Positions 6,699 to 14,901 are shown, counted from the stretch's first letter. The stretch is 64,000 nucleotides of DNA from Acrocarpospora pleiomorpha (GCF_009687885.1 NZ_BLAF01000005.1:271118-335117), one strand, 5' to 3'. Numbers and translations: made by a program. Notes: generated from the letters alone by a model not told the origin.

Positions 6699-9513
6699 TT
6701 CCATGCTGCTGGAACGCGGAAAGGAGCTGGCGCGCGCCGAACAGGCGCTCCGCCAGGCCGTGGCGGGCGACGGATCCATGATGGTGGTCATCGGTTCGCC
6801 CGGTGCCGGCAAGTCGGCCCTGCTGCGCTCCGTCGCCGACGCGGCCGCCCCGCACGCGCGGGTCCTTCGCGCCAGCGGCACGCTGGTCGAACAGGACTTC
6901 ACCTTCGGCATCGCCCAGCAGCTGTTCGAACCGCTCGTGGCCGGAGCGCCGGAGGCCCTCTGGGCGGCCTGCTTCGGGGGCGGGGCGGGCATGGTGCGGG
7001 AGATGTTCTTCGGCGGGTCGTGGTCCATCGGCTCCAACCAGTCGCTCGGGCAAGAGGCGATCCTGCAGGGTCTGAACTCGCTCCTCGTCAATCTGAGCAA
7101 GGACCAAGCCCTGCTGATCATGGTCGACGACCTCCAGTGGGCGGACCCGCTGTCCCTGCGCTGGCTGGCGTACCTCGCCAAGCGTCTGGGCGGCGCCCGA
7201 GTCCTGGTCGCCGGAGCGTGGTCGGAGGAATGCGCGGTCTCCGACCACATGCTGCTCAGAGAGATCGCCGCCTCGGCGGCTCGCACGCTGTACCCGATGC
7301 CGCTGTCCACCGGGGGAGTGCGCCAGCTGATCGGCGAGGAGTTCGGGGAACCGTGCGACCCCGACTTCGCCCGGGCCTGTCACCAGGTGTCCGGTGGGAA
7401 CCCCGCGTTACTGGCCGCGATGTTTCGCGGGCTGCGCGCGGCGGGCTTCCACCCGGTCGCGTCGCAGGCCGGTGAGCTGCCCGCCGCGAGCCAGCCGCTC
7501 CTGCGCGACCGGCGCATGTTCTGCCTCAGCATCCAACCCCCGATCGTCCGGGATCTCGCGCAGGCGATGGTGGTGTTCGGAGACCTGGCCGAGCCAGAGC
7601 TCGTCAGCGAACTCGCCGGCCTGGACAGCATCGACTACAAGTCCGCGATGCAGACCCTGGAGCGCCTCGGGCTGCTCGCCTCCGGTGACTCCCCGCGGTT
7701 CGTCCACCAGAGCGTGCGGCACGGCATCGAATCGGCGATGAGCGTCAACACGCGAACCTTGATGCACCGCCGGGCGGCGGCGCTGCTGCACAACGCCGGG
7801 CACCCGGCCGAGCATGTCGCCGACCAGCTCCTGCTGGTCACCTCCGGGTACGAGCCGTGGGAGATCGACACTCTGCGGGCGGCCGCCGGTACCGCGCTCG
7901 AACGCGGCCGCGCGCGCGAGGCGGTCCGTTATCTCCGGCACGCGCTGCTGCACAGCCCGCCCGACAGCGAGGTTCGGGGCCGGCGCCTGGTCGACCTGGC
8001 CGCCGCCGAGCGGGGGTTCGACCTCGCGTCCTCGGTCACGCACATCGCGCAGGCCGTGCCGATGCTCACCTCCGCGACGGAACGCGCGGCGGCGGCACTG
8101 TGGATCCCGCCCGCGCTCGCAGCGGTCAACCCGTCGTTGGACGCGCTCGTTCAGGACACGGAGCGCCGGCTGCACGACCTCGGATCGGCGTACGCCCGGG
8201 GCGATCTCGCCCTGCGACTGGAAGCCCGTACCCGCTACCTCCATCTCCAGGACCCCGCGCATCTCGGCGTGGCGGCCGACCGGTTGCGCGGGTTCGGCGC
8301 GGATGTGCCGGTCTCCACCGGTGCGGGGCGCGAACTGCTGGCCGTGCTCGCGTACGCGGCGGCCGTGGCCGGCGAGGTCACGGCCGGTGAGATCGCCGCC
8401 CTGGGCACCCGAATCCTGGAGCGCGAGGCGCCGCGCGCCGGGCACGCCTACACCGCCCTTTCCCTGCTGGTCCCGGCCCTTGTCCTCGCCGATGCGGCGG
8501 CACCCGTGGCCCAGTGGCTGGACGCGGTGCGGGACCAGGCTCAGTGCCAGGCACTCGACGGAGTCACCGCGCTGGTCAACGCGGAGCGGAGCGCGGTCCT
8601 TCGCGCGTCAGGACAGCCGGCCCAGGCGAAGAGCGCCGCGCTGAGCGTGATCGACAACGCCGACCCGGCCTGGCCGGAGGCCACGACGCTGTCCGTCTGG
8701 ACGCTCGCCATGGTCGCGCTCGAAACACGGGACGTCGAACTGGGCGAGCGAGTGATCCAGACAAGTCCGGAGACCGGCGACCTCCGCGTGCTCGTCGCGC
8801 ATCGCATGGTGCGGGGGATGCTGGACACGGTACGCGGTGATCTGCCTGCCGCGCTGGACAGGTTCCTCGACAGTGGCAAGCAGTTGTCGCGCTGCGGATG
8901 GACGAACACGGCGCTGTACCCCTGGCGGGTGTGGGCCGCGGCGGTGAGTCACCGGCTCGGGCGCACGCAGCTCGCGGCCGAGCTGGCCGACGAGGAGCAT
9001 GTCTTCGCACGGGCCTGGGGCGCACCCGCGGCCCGCGGCCGCGCGCTGCGGCTGCGTGGCATGATCACCCCGGGTGGGGAGGGCGTCGATCTCCTTCGCC
9101 GGGCCGTCGACACGCTTCGCTGTTCTGAGGATCGGATCGAGCTGTCCCGGGCGCTCACGCTCCTCGGCAGAAGGCTGGCCGAAACAGGTTCTGACAGCGC
9201 GGATGAGTTCATCTCGGAGGGCCGGCGGATCGCTCAGGAACTGGGCGTTTCATGGGCCGAGGGCGACGAGGATTCGGAATTGAACGGCCCGGCGCTGCGG
9301 CTGGGCGCGCCGGAACGCGGTGATCTGACCAAGGCTGAGGAAACGGTCGTCGCCTTCGTGCTGCGAGGCTGGACGAACCAGCAGATCGCCGATTCTCTCG
9401 GCGTAACCCGCCGGGCCGTCGAAAAAAGTCTGACGAGCACCTATCGCAAGCTCGGGGTGAATGGCCGGGCGGCGCTCATCGAAGAGTTGAGCGCGCGGAA
9501 CATCGGCGAATAG
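6691..9513 (+). CDS. LAL-family LuxR transcriptional regulator
   Basis: 940 residues, starting at GTG 6691 inside the end of the preceding LAL gene (GTGACTGA overlap). Walker A is GSPGAGKS at 35-42 and Walker B LLIMVDD at 141-147. The helical middle is long, and a C-terminal LuxR HTH spans about 878-940 (QIADSLGVTRRAVEKSLTST). One TTA codon lies at 7408-7410 (residue 240). It is probably a pathway activator, the third LAL in the row as in nystatin-type loci. An internal ATG at 6703 is an alternative start, but it would break the coupling. Confidence 0.92.
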   Translation: MTDSMLLERGKELARAEQALRQAVAGDGSMMVVIGSPGAGKSALLRSVADAAAPHARVLRASGTLVEQDFTFGIAQQLFEPLVAGAPEALWAACFGGGAGMVREMFFGGSWSIGSNQSLGQEAILQGLNSLLVNLSKDQALLIMVDDLQWADPLSLRWLAYLAKRLGGARVLVAGAWSEECAVSDHMLLREIAASAARTLYPMPLSTGGVRQLIGEEFGEPCDPDFARACHQVSGGNPALLAAMFRGLRAAGFHPVASQAGELPAASQPLLRDRRMFCLSIQPPIVRDLAQAMVVFGDLAEPELVSELAGLDSIDYKSAMQTLERLGLLASGDSPRFVHQSVRHGIESAMSVNTRTLMHRRAAALLHNAGHPAEHVADQLLLVTSGYEPWEIDTLRAAAGTALERGRAREAVRYLRHALLHSPPDSEVRGRRLVDLAAAERGFDLASSVTHIAQAVPMLTSATERAAAALWIPPALAAVNPSLDALVQDTERRLHDLGSAYARGDLALRLEARTRYLHLQDPAHLGVAADRLRGFGADVPVSTGAGRELLAVLAYAAAVAGEVTAGEIAALGTRILEREAPRAGHAYTALSLLVPALVLADAAAPVAQWLDAVRDQAQCQALDGVTALVNAERSAVLRASGQPAQAKSAALSVIDNADPAWPEATTLSVWTLAMVALETRDVELGERVIQTSPETGDLRVLVAHRMVRGMLDTVRGDLPAALDRFLDSGKQLSRCGWTNTALYPWRVWAAAVSHRLGRTQLAAELADEEHVFARAWGAPAARGRALRLRGMITPGGEGVDLLRRAVDTLRCSEDRIELSRALTLLGRRLAETGSDSADEFISEGRRIAQELGVSWAEGDEDSELNGPALRLGAPERGDLTKAEETVVAFVLRGWTNQQIADSLGVTRRAVEKSLTSTYRKLGVNGRAALIEELSARNIGE

Positions 9514-9527
9514 GCCGGTCGCCGGCC
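9513..9527 (+). terminator. Short GC hairpin after the LAL gene
   Basis: GGCCGG-TCG-CCGGCC begins at the last base of the LAL stop codon. The stem is perfect but only 6 bp and has no U-tract, so termination here is tentative. Confidence 0.3.
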
Positions 9528-9627
9528 CTCCGCGATCTGGATTGCGGTAGTTCAATTTTGAATGGTCTGCCGGCCTGCTCCGGTGCCGTTTTTCCGCGGC
9601 GCGTCCGCGAACCGTCATGAGCTTCAG

Positions 9628-9684
9628 GAGTTCGGTGAGTTCGGTACCGAACACGACCGAGCGGCCGAACCGCAAGCTCCGAAC
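9628..9684 (+). promoter_or_regulatory. Operator-like cluster of five GTTCGG/CCGAAC hexamers
   Basis: GTTCGG occurs at 9630-9635 and 9639-9644; its complement CCGAAC occurs at 9647-9652, 9665-9670 and 9679-9684. The second and third copies form a perfect 14-bp palindrome GTTCGGTACCGAAC (9639-9652). The first two copies sit in a tandem 9-bp repeat GAGTTCGGT (9628-9645). The cluster lies about 50 bp upstream of the putative -35 box. This is the arrangement expected of a cooperative regulator binding site. Confidence 0.5.
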
Positions 9685-9732
9685 CAACCGTCCTACATAC
9701 CACAGTTTTTTACCGTTTGTACCGCATCTGTG

Positions 9733-9759
9733 TTGACTTGGTTTCGGGCGGGTTAATAT
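9733..9759 (+). promoter_or_regulatory. Putative promoter of the PAS-LuxR gene
   Basis: TTGACT (9733-9738) and TAATAT (9754-9759) are separated by 15 nt. Both hexamers are good sigma-70/HrdB-like matches in an otherwise GC-rich context, though the spacer is shorter than the usual 16-18. The start codon is 74 nt downstream, leaving a leader of about 65 nt. Confidence 0.5.
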
Positions 9760-9833
9760 CATGCAAATAGATCATTCGATCGTTGCTCCGAGCTACAGAG
9801 CATCGTCTGTCACCAGAGGAGAGTGGTCATCAG

Positions 9834-10526
9834 ATGAGCATCGATGTCGGAGTCGCCCTCATTGATGAGGAACCGGTATTTCTGCCGGTTGGTCAAGAAG
9901 TCAATGACAGTATAGGTCAGTACCGTTCATTCCTCGACCAGCCGGGAATATGCGTGGCGAGCCTCGACCACGCGACCAGAGTAATCGAGGCGAATCTCGA
10001 ATTCACCCGGCAGTTCGGGCGTTCCCTGGCGGACATCCGTGGACGGGCGTTCTGCGAGCTGCTGCATCCGAGCGTCCGCGACAAGATGGGACAGCAGTTC
10101 ACCCGCCTGACGGACCACCACCGCCCCCGGTTCGAAGAGCGCGTACTCGCCGTACGGCCGGACCACACCGTGCTCGGGGGTGAGCTGACCGGCCTCGCGC
10201 TGCACGGAGACGCCGGCTATGTCGAGAGCGTCATGGTGCTGGTGCGGCCCGACCGGGAGCAGCGAGACGACCTGCTGATCGGCCGGAAGAAGTTGCTGAG
10301 CAACATGGAAGCACGCGTCATCGAAGGTGTCGCGGCGGGAGTGTCGACCGTGCAGCTCGCGTCGATGCTTTATCTCAGCCGCGGCGGTGTGGAATACCAC
10401 GTGACGACGCTGCTGCGAAAGCTGAAGGCCAGCAATCGCCCGGCCCTGGTGTCCAAGGCATACTCCATGGGCATCTTCCGGCTCGGCTCCTGGCCGCCCC
10501 GGGTGCTGCCCGAGTTCGTGAAATAG
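9834..10526 (+). CDS. PAS-LuxR transcriptional regulator (PimM/NysRIV type)
   Basis: 230 residues from ATG 9834. This start is chosen because AGAGGAGAG (9815-9823) precedes it at about 10 nt; an earlier in-frame start at 9783 has no such site. Residues ~30-140 form a PAS sensor domain (SLDHATRVIEANLEFTRQFG, then the RGRAFCELLHP region). Residues ~155-215 form a LuxR HTH (STVQLASMLYLSRGGVEYHV). Size and domain order match PimM, AmphRIV and NysRIV, positive regulators of polyene macrolide clusters that bind CTVGGGAWWTCCCBAG. Several such boxes occur in this window, so direct control of both PKS genes is inferred. It has its own promoter-like region. Confidence 0.9.
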   Translation: MSIDVGVALIDEEPVFLPVGQEVNDSIGQYRSFLDQPGICVASLDHATRVIEANLEFTRQFGRSLADIRGRAFCELLHPSVRDKMGQQFTRLTDHHRPRFEERVLAVRPDHTVLGGELTGLALHGDAGYVESVMVLVRPDREQRDDLLIGRKKLLSNMEARVIEGVAAGVSTVQLASMLYLSRGGVEYHVTTLLRKLKASNRPALVSKAYSMGIFRLGSWPPRVLPEFVK

Positions 10527-10644
10527 GTCCATGCGGCCGACGTGACAGGCCATTGACCCGATGGCTTGATCTGAATTATCTGCGACATTCATCGTACTCT
10601 GGTGCGGCGATTCAGGCGGCACCAGACCGGATGGATCGGGCCGA

Positions 10645-10656
10645 TTTCCATGGAAA
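10645..10656 (+). promoter_or_regulatory. 12-bp palindrome nested in a 7-bp inverted repeat
   Basis: TTTCCATGGAAA is a perfect palindrome in the 189-bp gap before the DUF5988 gene. It is flanked by GATCGGG (10634-10640) and its complement CCCGATC (10667-10673). It could be an operator for the gene run starting at 10716. No clear -10/-35 pair was identified. Confidence 0.35.
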
Positions 10657-10715
10657 ACGCGCCGATCCCGATCACATTCTCTCCATAGGCCTGCCATTGT
10701 TAGGGAGGTGTCATC

Positions 10716-10919
10716 GTGACCAGTACAAGAATCGTGCTCGACGGTGGACCGGAGTTCAAATACGGCCACGTTCGGCCGACGGACGACGGTTCCGAGAAGG
10801 TGAAGATTCTCCTCGGCTCGGGGTATGAGCACTTCGTGCACAACGGTGAGTTCCTGGAGATCGACGGAGAGAATCTCCCGGTGTTCCAATGGTCCGCACG
10901 CACCAAAATAGCCGAGTAA
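10716..10919 (+). CDS. DUF5988 family small protein
   Basis: 67 residues from GTG 10716, preceded by GGGAGGTG (10703-10710). The sequence (ILLGSGYEHFVHNGEF, then LPVFQWSARTKIAE) matches the short DUF5988 proteins that recur in actinomycete polyketide clusters. No catalytic motif, signal peptide or membrane segment is visible. It heads the co-directional gene run leading to the sugar and methoxymalonyl genes. Its function is unknown; an accessory or regulatory peptide role is possible. Confidence 0.75.
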   Translation: MTSTRIVLDGGPEFKYGHVRPTDDGSEKVKILLGSGYEHFVHNGEFLEIDGENLPVFQWSARTKIAE

Positions 10920-10931
10920 GCGTAGCCGGTC

Positions 10932-10953
10932 GGTTCCCGAAACGAGCGGGACC
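10932..10953 (+). terminator. Weak hairpin after DUF5988 gene
   Basis: GGTTCCCG (10932-10939) can pair with CGGGACC (10947-10953), leaving one bulged T, across a 7-nt loop. It could attenuate transcription between the DUF5988 and cold-shock genes. Low confidence. Confidence 0.25.
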
Positions 10954-11068
10954 CTATGTGTCGTGTCGTCGGCGGTCCGACTCACGGCCGAACTTCGAGC
11001 GGATCCCGGGGTGGTTCGCCTGGCAGGGCTCCTCATTTCGGGGAGCGTGGTTCTCGTGAGGTGTGGTC

Positions 11069-11575
11069 ATGCCAAGTGGCAAGGTAATCAGCTTCGACGA
11101 ATTCCGTGGCTTCGGCTTCATCGCCCCGGACGGAGGCGGCGAAGACGTCTTCATGCATGTCAACGACCTCGACAGCGACAAACGTCTTATCTCGGTCGAT
11201 GCGCAGGTTGAATTCATGGTCGAGAACGGTGGCAAAGGGCTGAAGGCCTCGCACGTCCGCGTGCTCGACCGATCCGGCGCACCGAAGGTCACCCTGGTCT
11301 CGCCCCCTCCGCCGAGCCTCACACCGAAACTCACGCCGACGCCGCCGCCCGCACCGACACCCGCGACGATCGCGGCGATGGTGTCACCAGGACCGGCCGT
11401 CTCCACCCCCGCGAACGACACCGGTTTCTGCGACGTGCTGTCCGTCAAGGAATTCACGCGGGAAATCACGGAAGCCGTGCTCGCGGCCGTGCCGACGATG
11501 ACCGCGCAGCAGATTCTGGGCGTCCGCGAATGCCTCGTCGGACTCGCGCAGACACACAGCTGGGTCGATGGATAG
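11069..11575 (+). CDS. Cold-shock-domain protein with C-terminal extension
   Basis: 168 residues from ATG 11069; GAGGTG at 11058-11063 is the likely ribosome-binding site, and GTG 11063 is an alternative start. Residues 1-70 are a CspA-like OB fold with RNP1 (GFGFIAP) and RNP2 (DVFMHV), so nucleic-acid binding is expected. Unlike a ~67-residue housekeeping Csp, it continues through a Pro/Thr-rich linker (~80-110) into a helical ~55-residue C-terminal domain (SVKEFTREITEAVLAAVP...). It precedes the GDP-mannose dehydratase gene by 41 nt. A role as RNA chaperone or cluster-level regulator is inferred from context only. Confidence 0.82.
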   Translation: MPSGKVISFDEFRGFGFIAPDGGGEDVFMHVNDLDSDKRLISVDAQVEFMVENGGKGLKASHVRVLDRSGAPKVTLVSPPPPSLTPKLTPTPPPAPTPATIAAMVSPGPAVSTPANDTGFCDVLSVKEFTREITEAVLAAVPTMTAQQILGVRECLVGLAQTHSWVDG

Positions 11576-11616
11576 CCGTCACGGCTTCCCGCCGGCTCCG
11601 GGCGAAAGGAAAGTGT

Positions 11617-12645
11617 ATGTCCAGGCGCGCGCTGATCACCGGTATCACCGGTCAAGACGGCTCCTATCTGGCTGAGCATCTGCTGTCCCTGGGATATCAG
11701 GTCTGGGGACTGATCAGAGGGCAGGCCAATCCCCGCAAGTCCCGCATCAGCCGCCTTGTCAGCGACGTGTCGTTCGTCAACGGCGACCTGCTGGACCAGG
11801 GCAGCCTGGTCGCGGCGGTGGACCTGGTGCAGCCCGACGAGGTGTACAACCTCGCGGCCATCTCCTTTGTCCCGATGTCGTGGCAGCAGGCCGAGTTGAC
11901 CACCGACGTCAACGGCATGGGCGTGCTCCGGACGCTGGAGGCGATCCGCCTGGTGTGCGGGCTGGACAAGTCCCGCAGCAGCACCGGTCAGATCCGCTTC
12001 TACCAGGCGTCGTCTTCGGAGATGTTCGGCAAGGTGGTGGAGAGTCCGCAACACGAGATGACGAACTTCCACCCGCGCAGCCCCTATGGGGTGGCGAAGA
12101 CCTACGGCCATTTCATCACCCGGAACTATCGTGAGTCGTTCAACATGTACGGCGTCTCCGGCATTCTGTTCAACCACGAGTCGCCCCGCCGGGGCGCGGA
12201 ATTCGTGACGCGGAAGATTTCGCTGGCCGTCGCCCAGATCAAACTCGGCCGGCAGGACAAGCTGTATCTCGGCAACCTCGACGCGGTCCGTGACTGGGGG
12301 TTCGCCGGTGACTATGTCCGCGCGATGCATCTCATGCTGCAGCAGGACGAGCCCACCGACTACGTCGTGGGCACCGGTCGCACGCACTCGGTCTACGACG
12401 CCGTACGGATGGCCTTCGAGTACGTCGGGCTGAACTGGCGGGACCACGTCGTCATCGACCCGGGGCTCGTACGTCCCGCCGAGGTGGAGACCCTCTGCGC
12501 CGACCCCGGCCGGGCCAGAGACGAGCTGGGCTGGGAGCCGACCGTCAGCTTCGAGCAGCTCATCCACATGATGGTGGAGTCCGATCTCCTGAACGTCTCG
12601 CGCGAGCGGGAGCTGGGAGACCTCATCCTCGCATCGAGCTGGTGA
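11617..12645 (+). CDS. GDP-mannose 4,6-dehydratase (NysDIII/AmphDIII-like)
   Basis: 342 residues from ATG 11617, with GAAAGGAAAG just upstream. It converts GDP-mannose to GDP-4-keto-6-deoxymannose, the first step to mycosamine (or to a neutral 6-deoxyhexose). Seen: the Rossmann motif TGITGQDG (8-15), the SSSEMFG serine region (~132-138), and the Y157-x3-K161 catalytic pair in SPYGVAK, all typical of the extended SDR family. In polyene clusters this gene lies beside the NysI/AmphI PKS. Here the methoxymalonyl genes are inserted between the two. The partner aminotransferase is not in the window, so mycosamine is likely but unproven. Confidence 0.92.
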   Translation: MSRRALITGITGQDGSYLAEHLLSLGYQVWGLIRGQANPRKSRISRLVSDVSFVNGDLLDQGSLVAAVDLVQPDEVYNLAAISFVPMSWQQAELTTDVNGMGVLRTLEAIRLVCGLDKSRSSTGQIRFYQASSSEMFGKVVESPQHEMTNFHPRSPYGVAKTYGHFITRNYRESFNMYGVSGILFNHESPRRGAEFVTRKISLAVAQIKLGRQDKLYLGNLDAVRDWGFAGDYVRAMHLMLQQDEPTDYVVGTGRTHSVYDAVRMAFEYVGLNWRDHVVIDPGLVRPAEVETLCADPGRARDELGWEPTVSFEQLIHMMVESDLLNVSRERELGDLILASSW

Positions 12646-12672
12646 GCACATCATTGGGACCAGGGATGAGCG

Positions 12673-13533
12673 ATGAGTGAAGTGGCAGGCGCCCGGCTGG
12701 GAGTGCTGGGCGCCGGCGTGATGGGCACCGGGATCGCCACCCTGGCGATCGGCCACGGCATACCGGTGGTGCTCGTCGACGTGGCGGAGGACAGGCTCGC
12801 CACCGCCCGGCGTCGGGTCGACGCCCAGCTCCGGCATGCGCGGCTGATGGGCGCGGTGCCGGCGCGGGACCCGGCCGGTCTGACGACGGCCGCGGAACTC
12901 GCGGCCGTCGCCGGCGCCACCGCGGTCGTCGAGGCGGTCACCGAGGACGCTGAGATCAAGACGAAGGTGCTGGAAGAGGTGTCGAGCCTGGTCGCCGCCG
13001 GCACCCCGATCGTCTCCAACACCTCGGGCATCCCGATCGGGGAGCTGGGGAGGTTCGTCAGCCGCCCGGACGAACTGCTCGGCATCCATTTCATGAATCC
13101 GGCCTACCTGATCACGATGGTGGAGGTGATCAGGAGCGCGCGGACCAGCGACGAGACCATGGCCGCGGTCACCGGGTTGCTGGCGCGGATGGGACGCCGC
13201 GGGATCGTCGTCCGGGACGCCCCGGGGTTCGTCACGAGCAGGCTGCTCCACCCCATGATCAATGAGGCGGCCCGGATAGTCGGGGCCGGCGTGGCCACCG
13301 CCGAGTCGGTGGACGACCTCATGCGGGGCTGCCTCGGGCATCCCACCGGGCCCCTGCGCACGGCCGACCTCATCGGACTGGACAACCTGGTCGACGCGCT
13401 GTCGACCCTGTGGGAGCGCACGGGCGAAGCGAGTTTCCAGCCCTGCGAACTGCTGCGGCAGAAGGTGGCCGCAGGACACCTCGGACGCAAGTCCGGCAAG
13501 GGTTTCTACGATTACGAGAAGGTGCTGTCGTGA
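12673..13533 (+). CDS. 3-hydroxyacyl-CoA dehydrogenase-like, methoxymalonyl-ACP pathway (FkbK-like)
   Basis: 286 residues. The N-terminal NAD-binding motif is GAGVMG (13-18). The 3-hydroxyacyl-CoA dehydrogenase signature is HFMNPAYL, with the catalytic His. The C-terminal helical domain ends LGRKSGKGFYDY. In the FK520/ansamitocin-type pathway FkbK oxidises glyceryl-ACP to the 2-hydroxy-3-oxo level. The stop codon overlaps the GTG start of the following ACP gene (GTGA at 13530), and the next genes complete the pathway, so the pathway assignment is stronger than family homology alone would give. Confidence 0.9.
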   Translation: MSEVAGARLGVLGAGVMGTGIATLAIGHGIPVVLVDVAEDRLATARRRVDAQLRHARLMGAVPARDPAGLTTAAELAAVAGATAVVEAVTEDAEIKTKVLEEVSSLVAAGTPIVSNTSGIPIGELGRFVSRPDELLGIHFMNPAYLITMVEVIRSARTSDETMAAVTGLLARMGRRGIVVRDAPGFVTSRLLHPMINEAARIVGAGVATAESVDDLMRGCLGHPTGPLRTADLIGLDNLVDALSTLWERTGEASFQPCELLRQKVAAGHLGRKSGKGFYDYEKVLS

Positions 13534-13799
13534 ACACGGGATCAGAAGAGACGGTTCAGCGGCGGATCCGGGAGTTCCTCGAAGATCGGATCAAAACCAA
13601 CATCGTCGTCGACAAGGATCTGTTCGCGTCCGGACTCGTCAACTCCATGTTCGCCATGGAACTGGTCGTCCACCTGGAGCAGGAGTTCGGCATCGCCATC
13701 GTCGGGGGGGACCTGAAGCTCGACAACTTCCGCACCGTCGAGCGGATGACGTCGCTGGTGTGCCGGCTGCGTGACGCGCCGGTGACGGACCATGACTGA
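13530..13799 (+). CDS. Discrete acyl carrier protein, methoxymalonyl-ACP pathway (FkbJ-like)
   Basis: 89 residues from GTG 13530, which overlaps the upstream stop by 4 nt. The phosphopantetheine site is Ser39 in SGLVNSMFAMEL, the variant typical of the free-standing ACPs that carry glyceryl to methoxymalonyl intermediates. It is co-translated with the FkbK-like gene and overlaps the FkbI-like gene by 8 nt. It would deliver the finished extender directly to a cognate AT. Confidence 0.92.
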   Translation: MNTGSEETVQRRIREFLEDRIKTNIVVDKDLFASGLVNSMFAMELVVHLEQEFGIAIVGGDLKLDNFRTVERMTSLVCRLRDAPVTDHD

Positions 13800-14901
13800 C
13801 TGGCGCGCCGATGCCGGGGAACGGGTCGCGCGGCTGGTCGGCGACCAGGCCGCGGCCTGGGACCTGGCCGGCGTCCTCCCCGTGGAGACGCTCAGAACCC
13901 TTGGCAAGGCGGGTCTGCTCTGCGCCGAGATGCCGGTCGAACACGGCGGCATCGGCGCGGGAAGCCTGGACAACGGCGACTTCACCGCCCAGGTGGGAAG
14001 TCTCTGCGGGTCCCTGCGCAGCGTGATGACGTCACAGGGAATGGCGGCGTGGACGATCCAGCGGCTCGGCGATGCCCGCCAGCGGCGGGAGTACCTGCCC
14101 AGGCTGACCGGCGGCGAGCTGGCCGCGGTCGCGTTCAGCGAGCCCGACGCCGGCAGCGACGTGACGGCGATGGCGACCGAGATACGCTCCGACGGCGACA
14201 CGGTGGTGGTCGAGGGACGCAAGTCGTGGACCACGGCGGCCCGCTACGCCGACTTGATCGCCGTCTTCGGACGGTACGGGGACGGCGGTGGCGTCGTTCT
14301 CGTGCCCGCCGGCGCACCGGGGGTCACCATCCGGCCGGTGCCCAACCCGAGCGGCTGCCGAGCCGCCGGGCACGCCGACGTCGTCCTCGACGCCGTACGG
14401 CTGCCCGCGACCGCCGTGCTCGGCGGCGGCGGGCAGTCGCTCCAGCTGCTGGTCACCACGGCTTTGGCGTACGGCAGGATCTCGGTCGCCTGGGGTTGTG
14501 TCGGGATCCTGCGTGCGTGCCTTTCGGCCGCGGGCGCGCACGCGGGCGGGCGCCGGCAGTTCGGCCGGCCGCTGGCCGAGCACCAGCTCGTGGCCCGGCA
14601 CCTGGCCGAGCTGGTGGTGGCCGAACAGGTGGCGACGCGGGTCTGCGAGCACGCGAGCCGGTGCTGGGACGCGAGATCGCCGGAAATGGTGATCGCCACG
14701 GTCCTGGCCAAGTACGTTAGCTCGACCGAGGCCGCACGCGGTGCGGCGACGGCCGTGCAGGTGCTGGCGTCAGCGGGAGCGCAGGACGGCCACGTCGTGG
14801 CGCGGGCCTACCGGGACGCCAAGCTCATGGAGCTCATCGAGGGCAGCACCGAGATCTGCCAGATCATTCTCGCCCAGCACGCTGTCGCCCAGGCGAGCTG
14901 A
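13792..14901 (+). CDS. Acyl-CoA dehydrogenase family enzyme, methoxymalonyl-ACP pathway (FkbI-like)
   Basis: 369 residues from ATG 13792, overlapping the ACP gene (ATGACTGA). It is a flavin acyl-CoA dehydrogenase. The substrate/FAD segment AFSEPDAGSDVTAMATEI and the C-terminal ELIEGSTEICQIILAQH are both conserved. In methoxymalonyl-ACP biosynthesis FkbI carries out an oxidation of the ACP-bound C3 unit. Its place between ACP and FkbH-like genes leaves little doubt about the pathway. Confidence 0.9.
   Translation: MTDWRADAGERVARLVGDQAAAWDLAGVLPVETLRTLGKAGLLCAEMPVEHGGIGAGSLDNGDFTAQVGSLCGSLRSVMTSQGMAAWTIQRLGDARQRREYLPRLTGGELAAVAFSEPDAGSDVTAMATEIRSDGDTVVVEGRKSWTTAARYADLIAVFGRYGDGGGVVLVPAGAPGVTIRPVPNPSGCRAAGHADVVLDAVRLPATAVLGGGGQSLQLLVTTALAYGRISVAWGCVGILRACLSAAGAHAGGRRQFGRPLAEHQLVARHLAELVVAEQVATRVCEHASRCWDARSPEMVIATVLAKYVSSTEAARGAATAVQVLASAGAQDGHVVARAYRDAKLMELIEGSTEICQIILAQHAVAQAS

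Larger units (their letters stand above)
9514..9833 (+). promoter_or_regulatory. 320-bp non-coding regulatory region before the PAS-LuxR gene
   Basis: No convincing gene lies here. From left to right it holds a short hairpin, a cluster of GTTCGG/CCGAAC hexamers (9628-9684), a promoter-like TTGACT...TAATAT pair (9733-9759), and the ribosome-binding site AGAGGAGAG just upstream of ATG 9834. The richness of sites suggests that the PAS-LuxR gene is itself controlled, perhaps by the upstream LAL proteins. Confidence 0.6.

Noticed and set aside
9783..9833. Upstream in-frame start for the PAS-LuxR gene
   Set aside because: It adds 17 residues without family similarity and has no Shine-Dalgarno; ATG 9834 has AGAGGAGAG at suitable spacing.
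10701..10716. TTAGGGAGG sequence as a further PAS-LuxR box
   Set aside because: It matches only about half of the 16 consensus positions, and the GGGAGGTG part is better explained as the ribosome-binding site of the DUF5988 gene.
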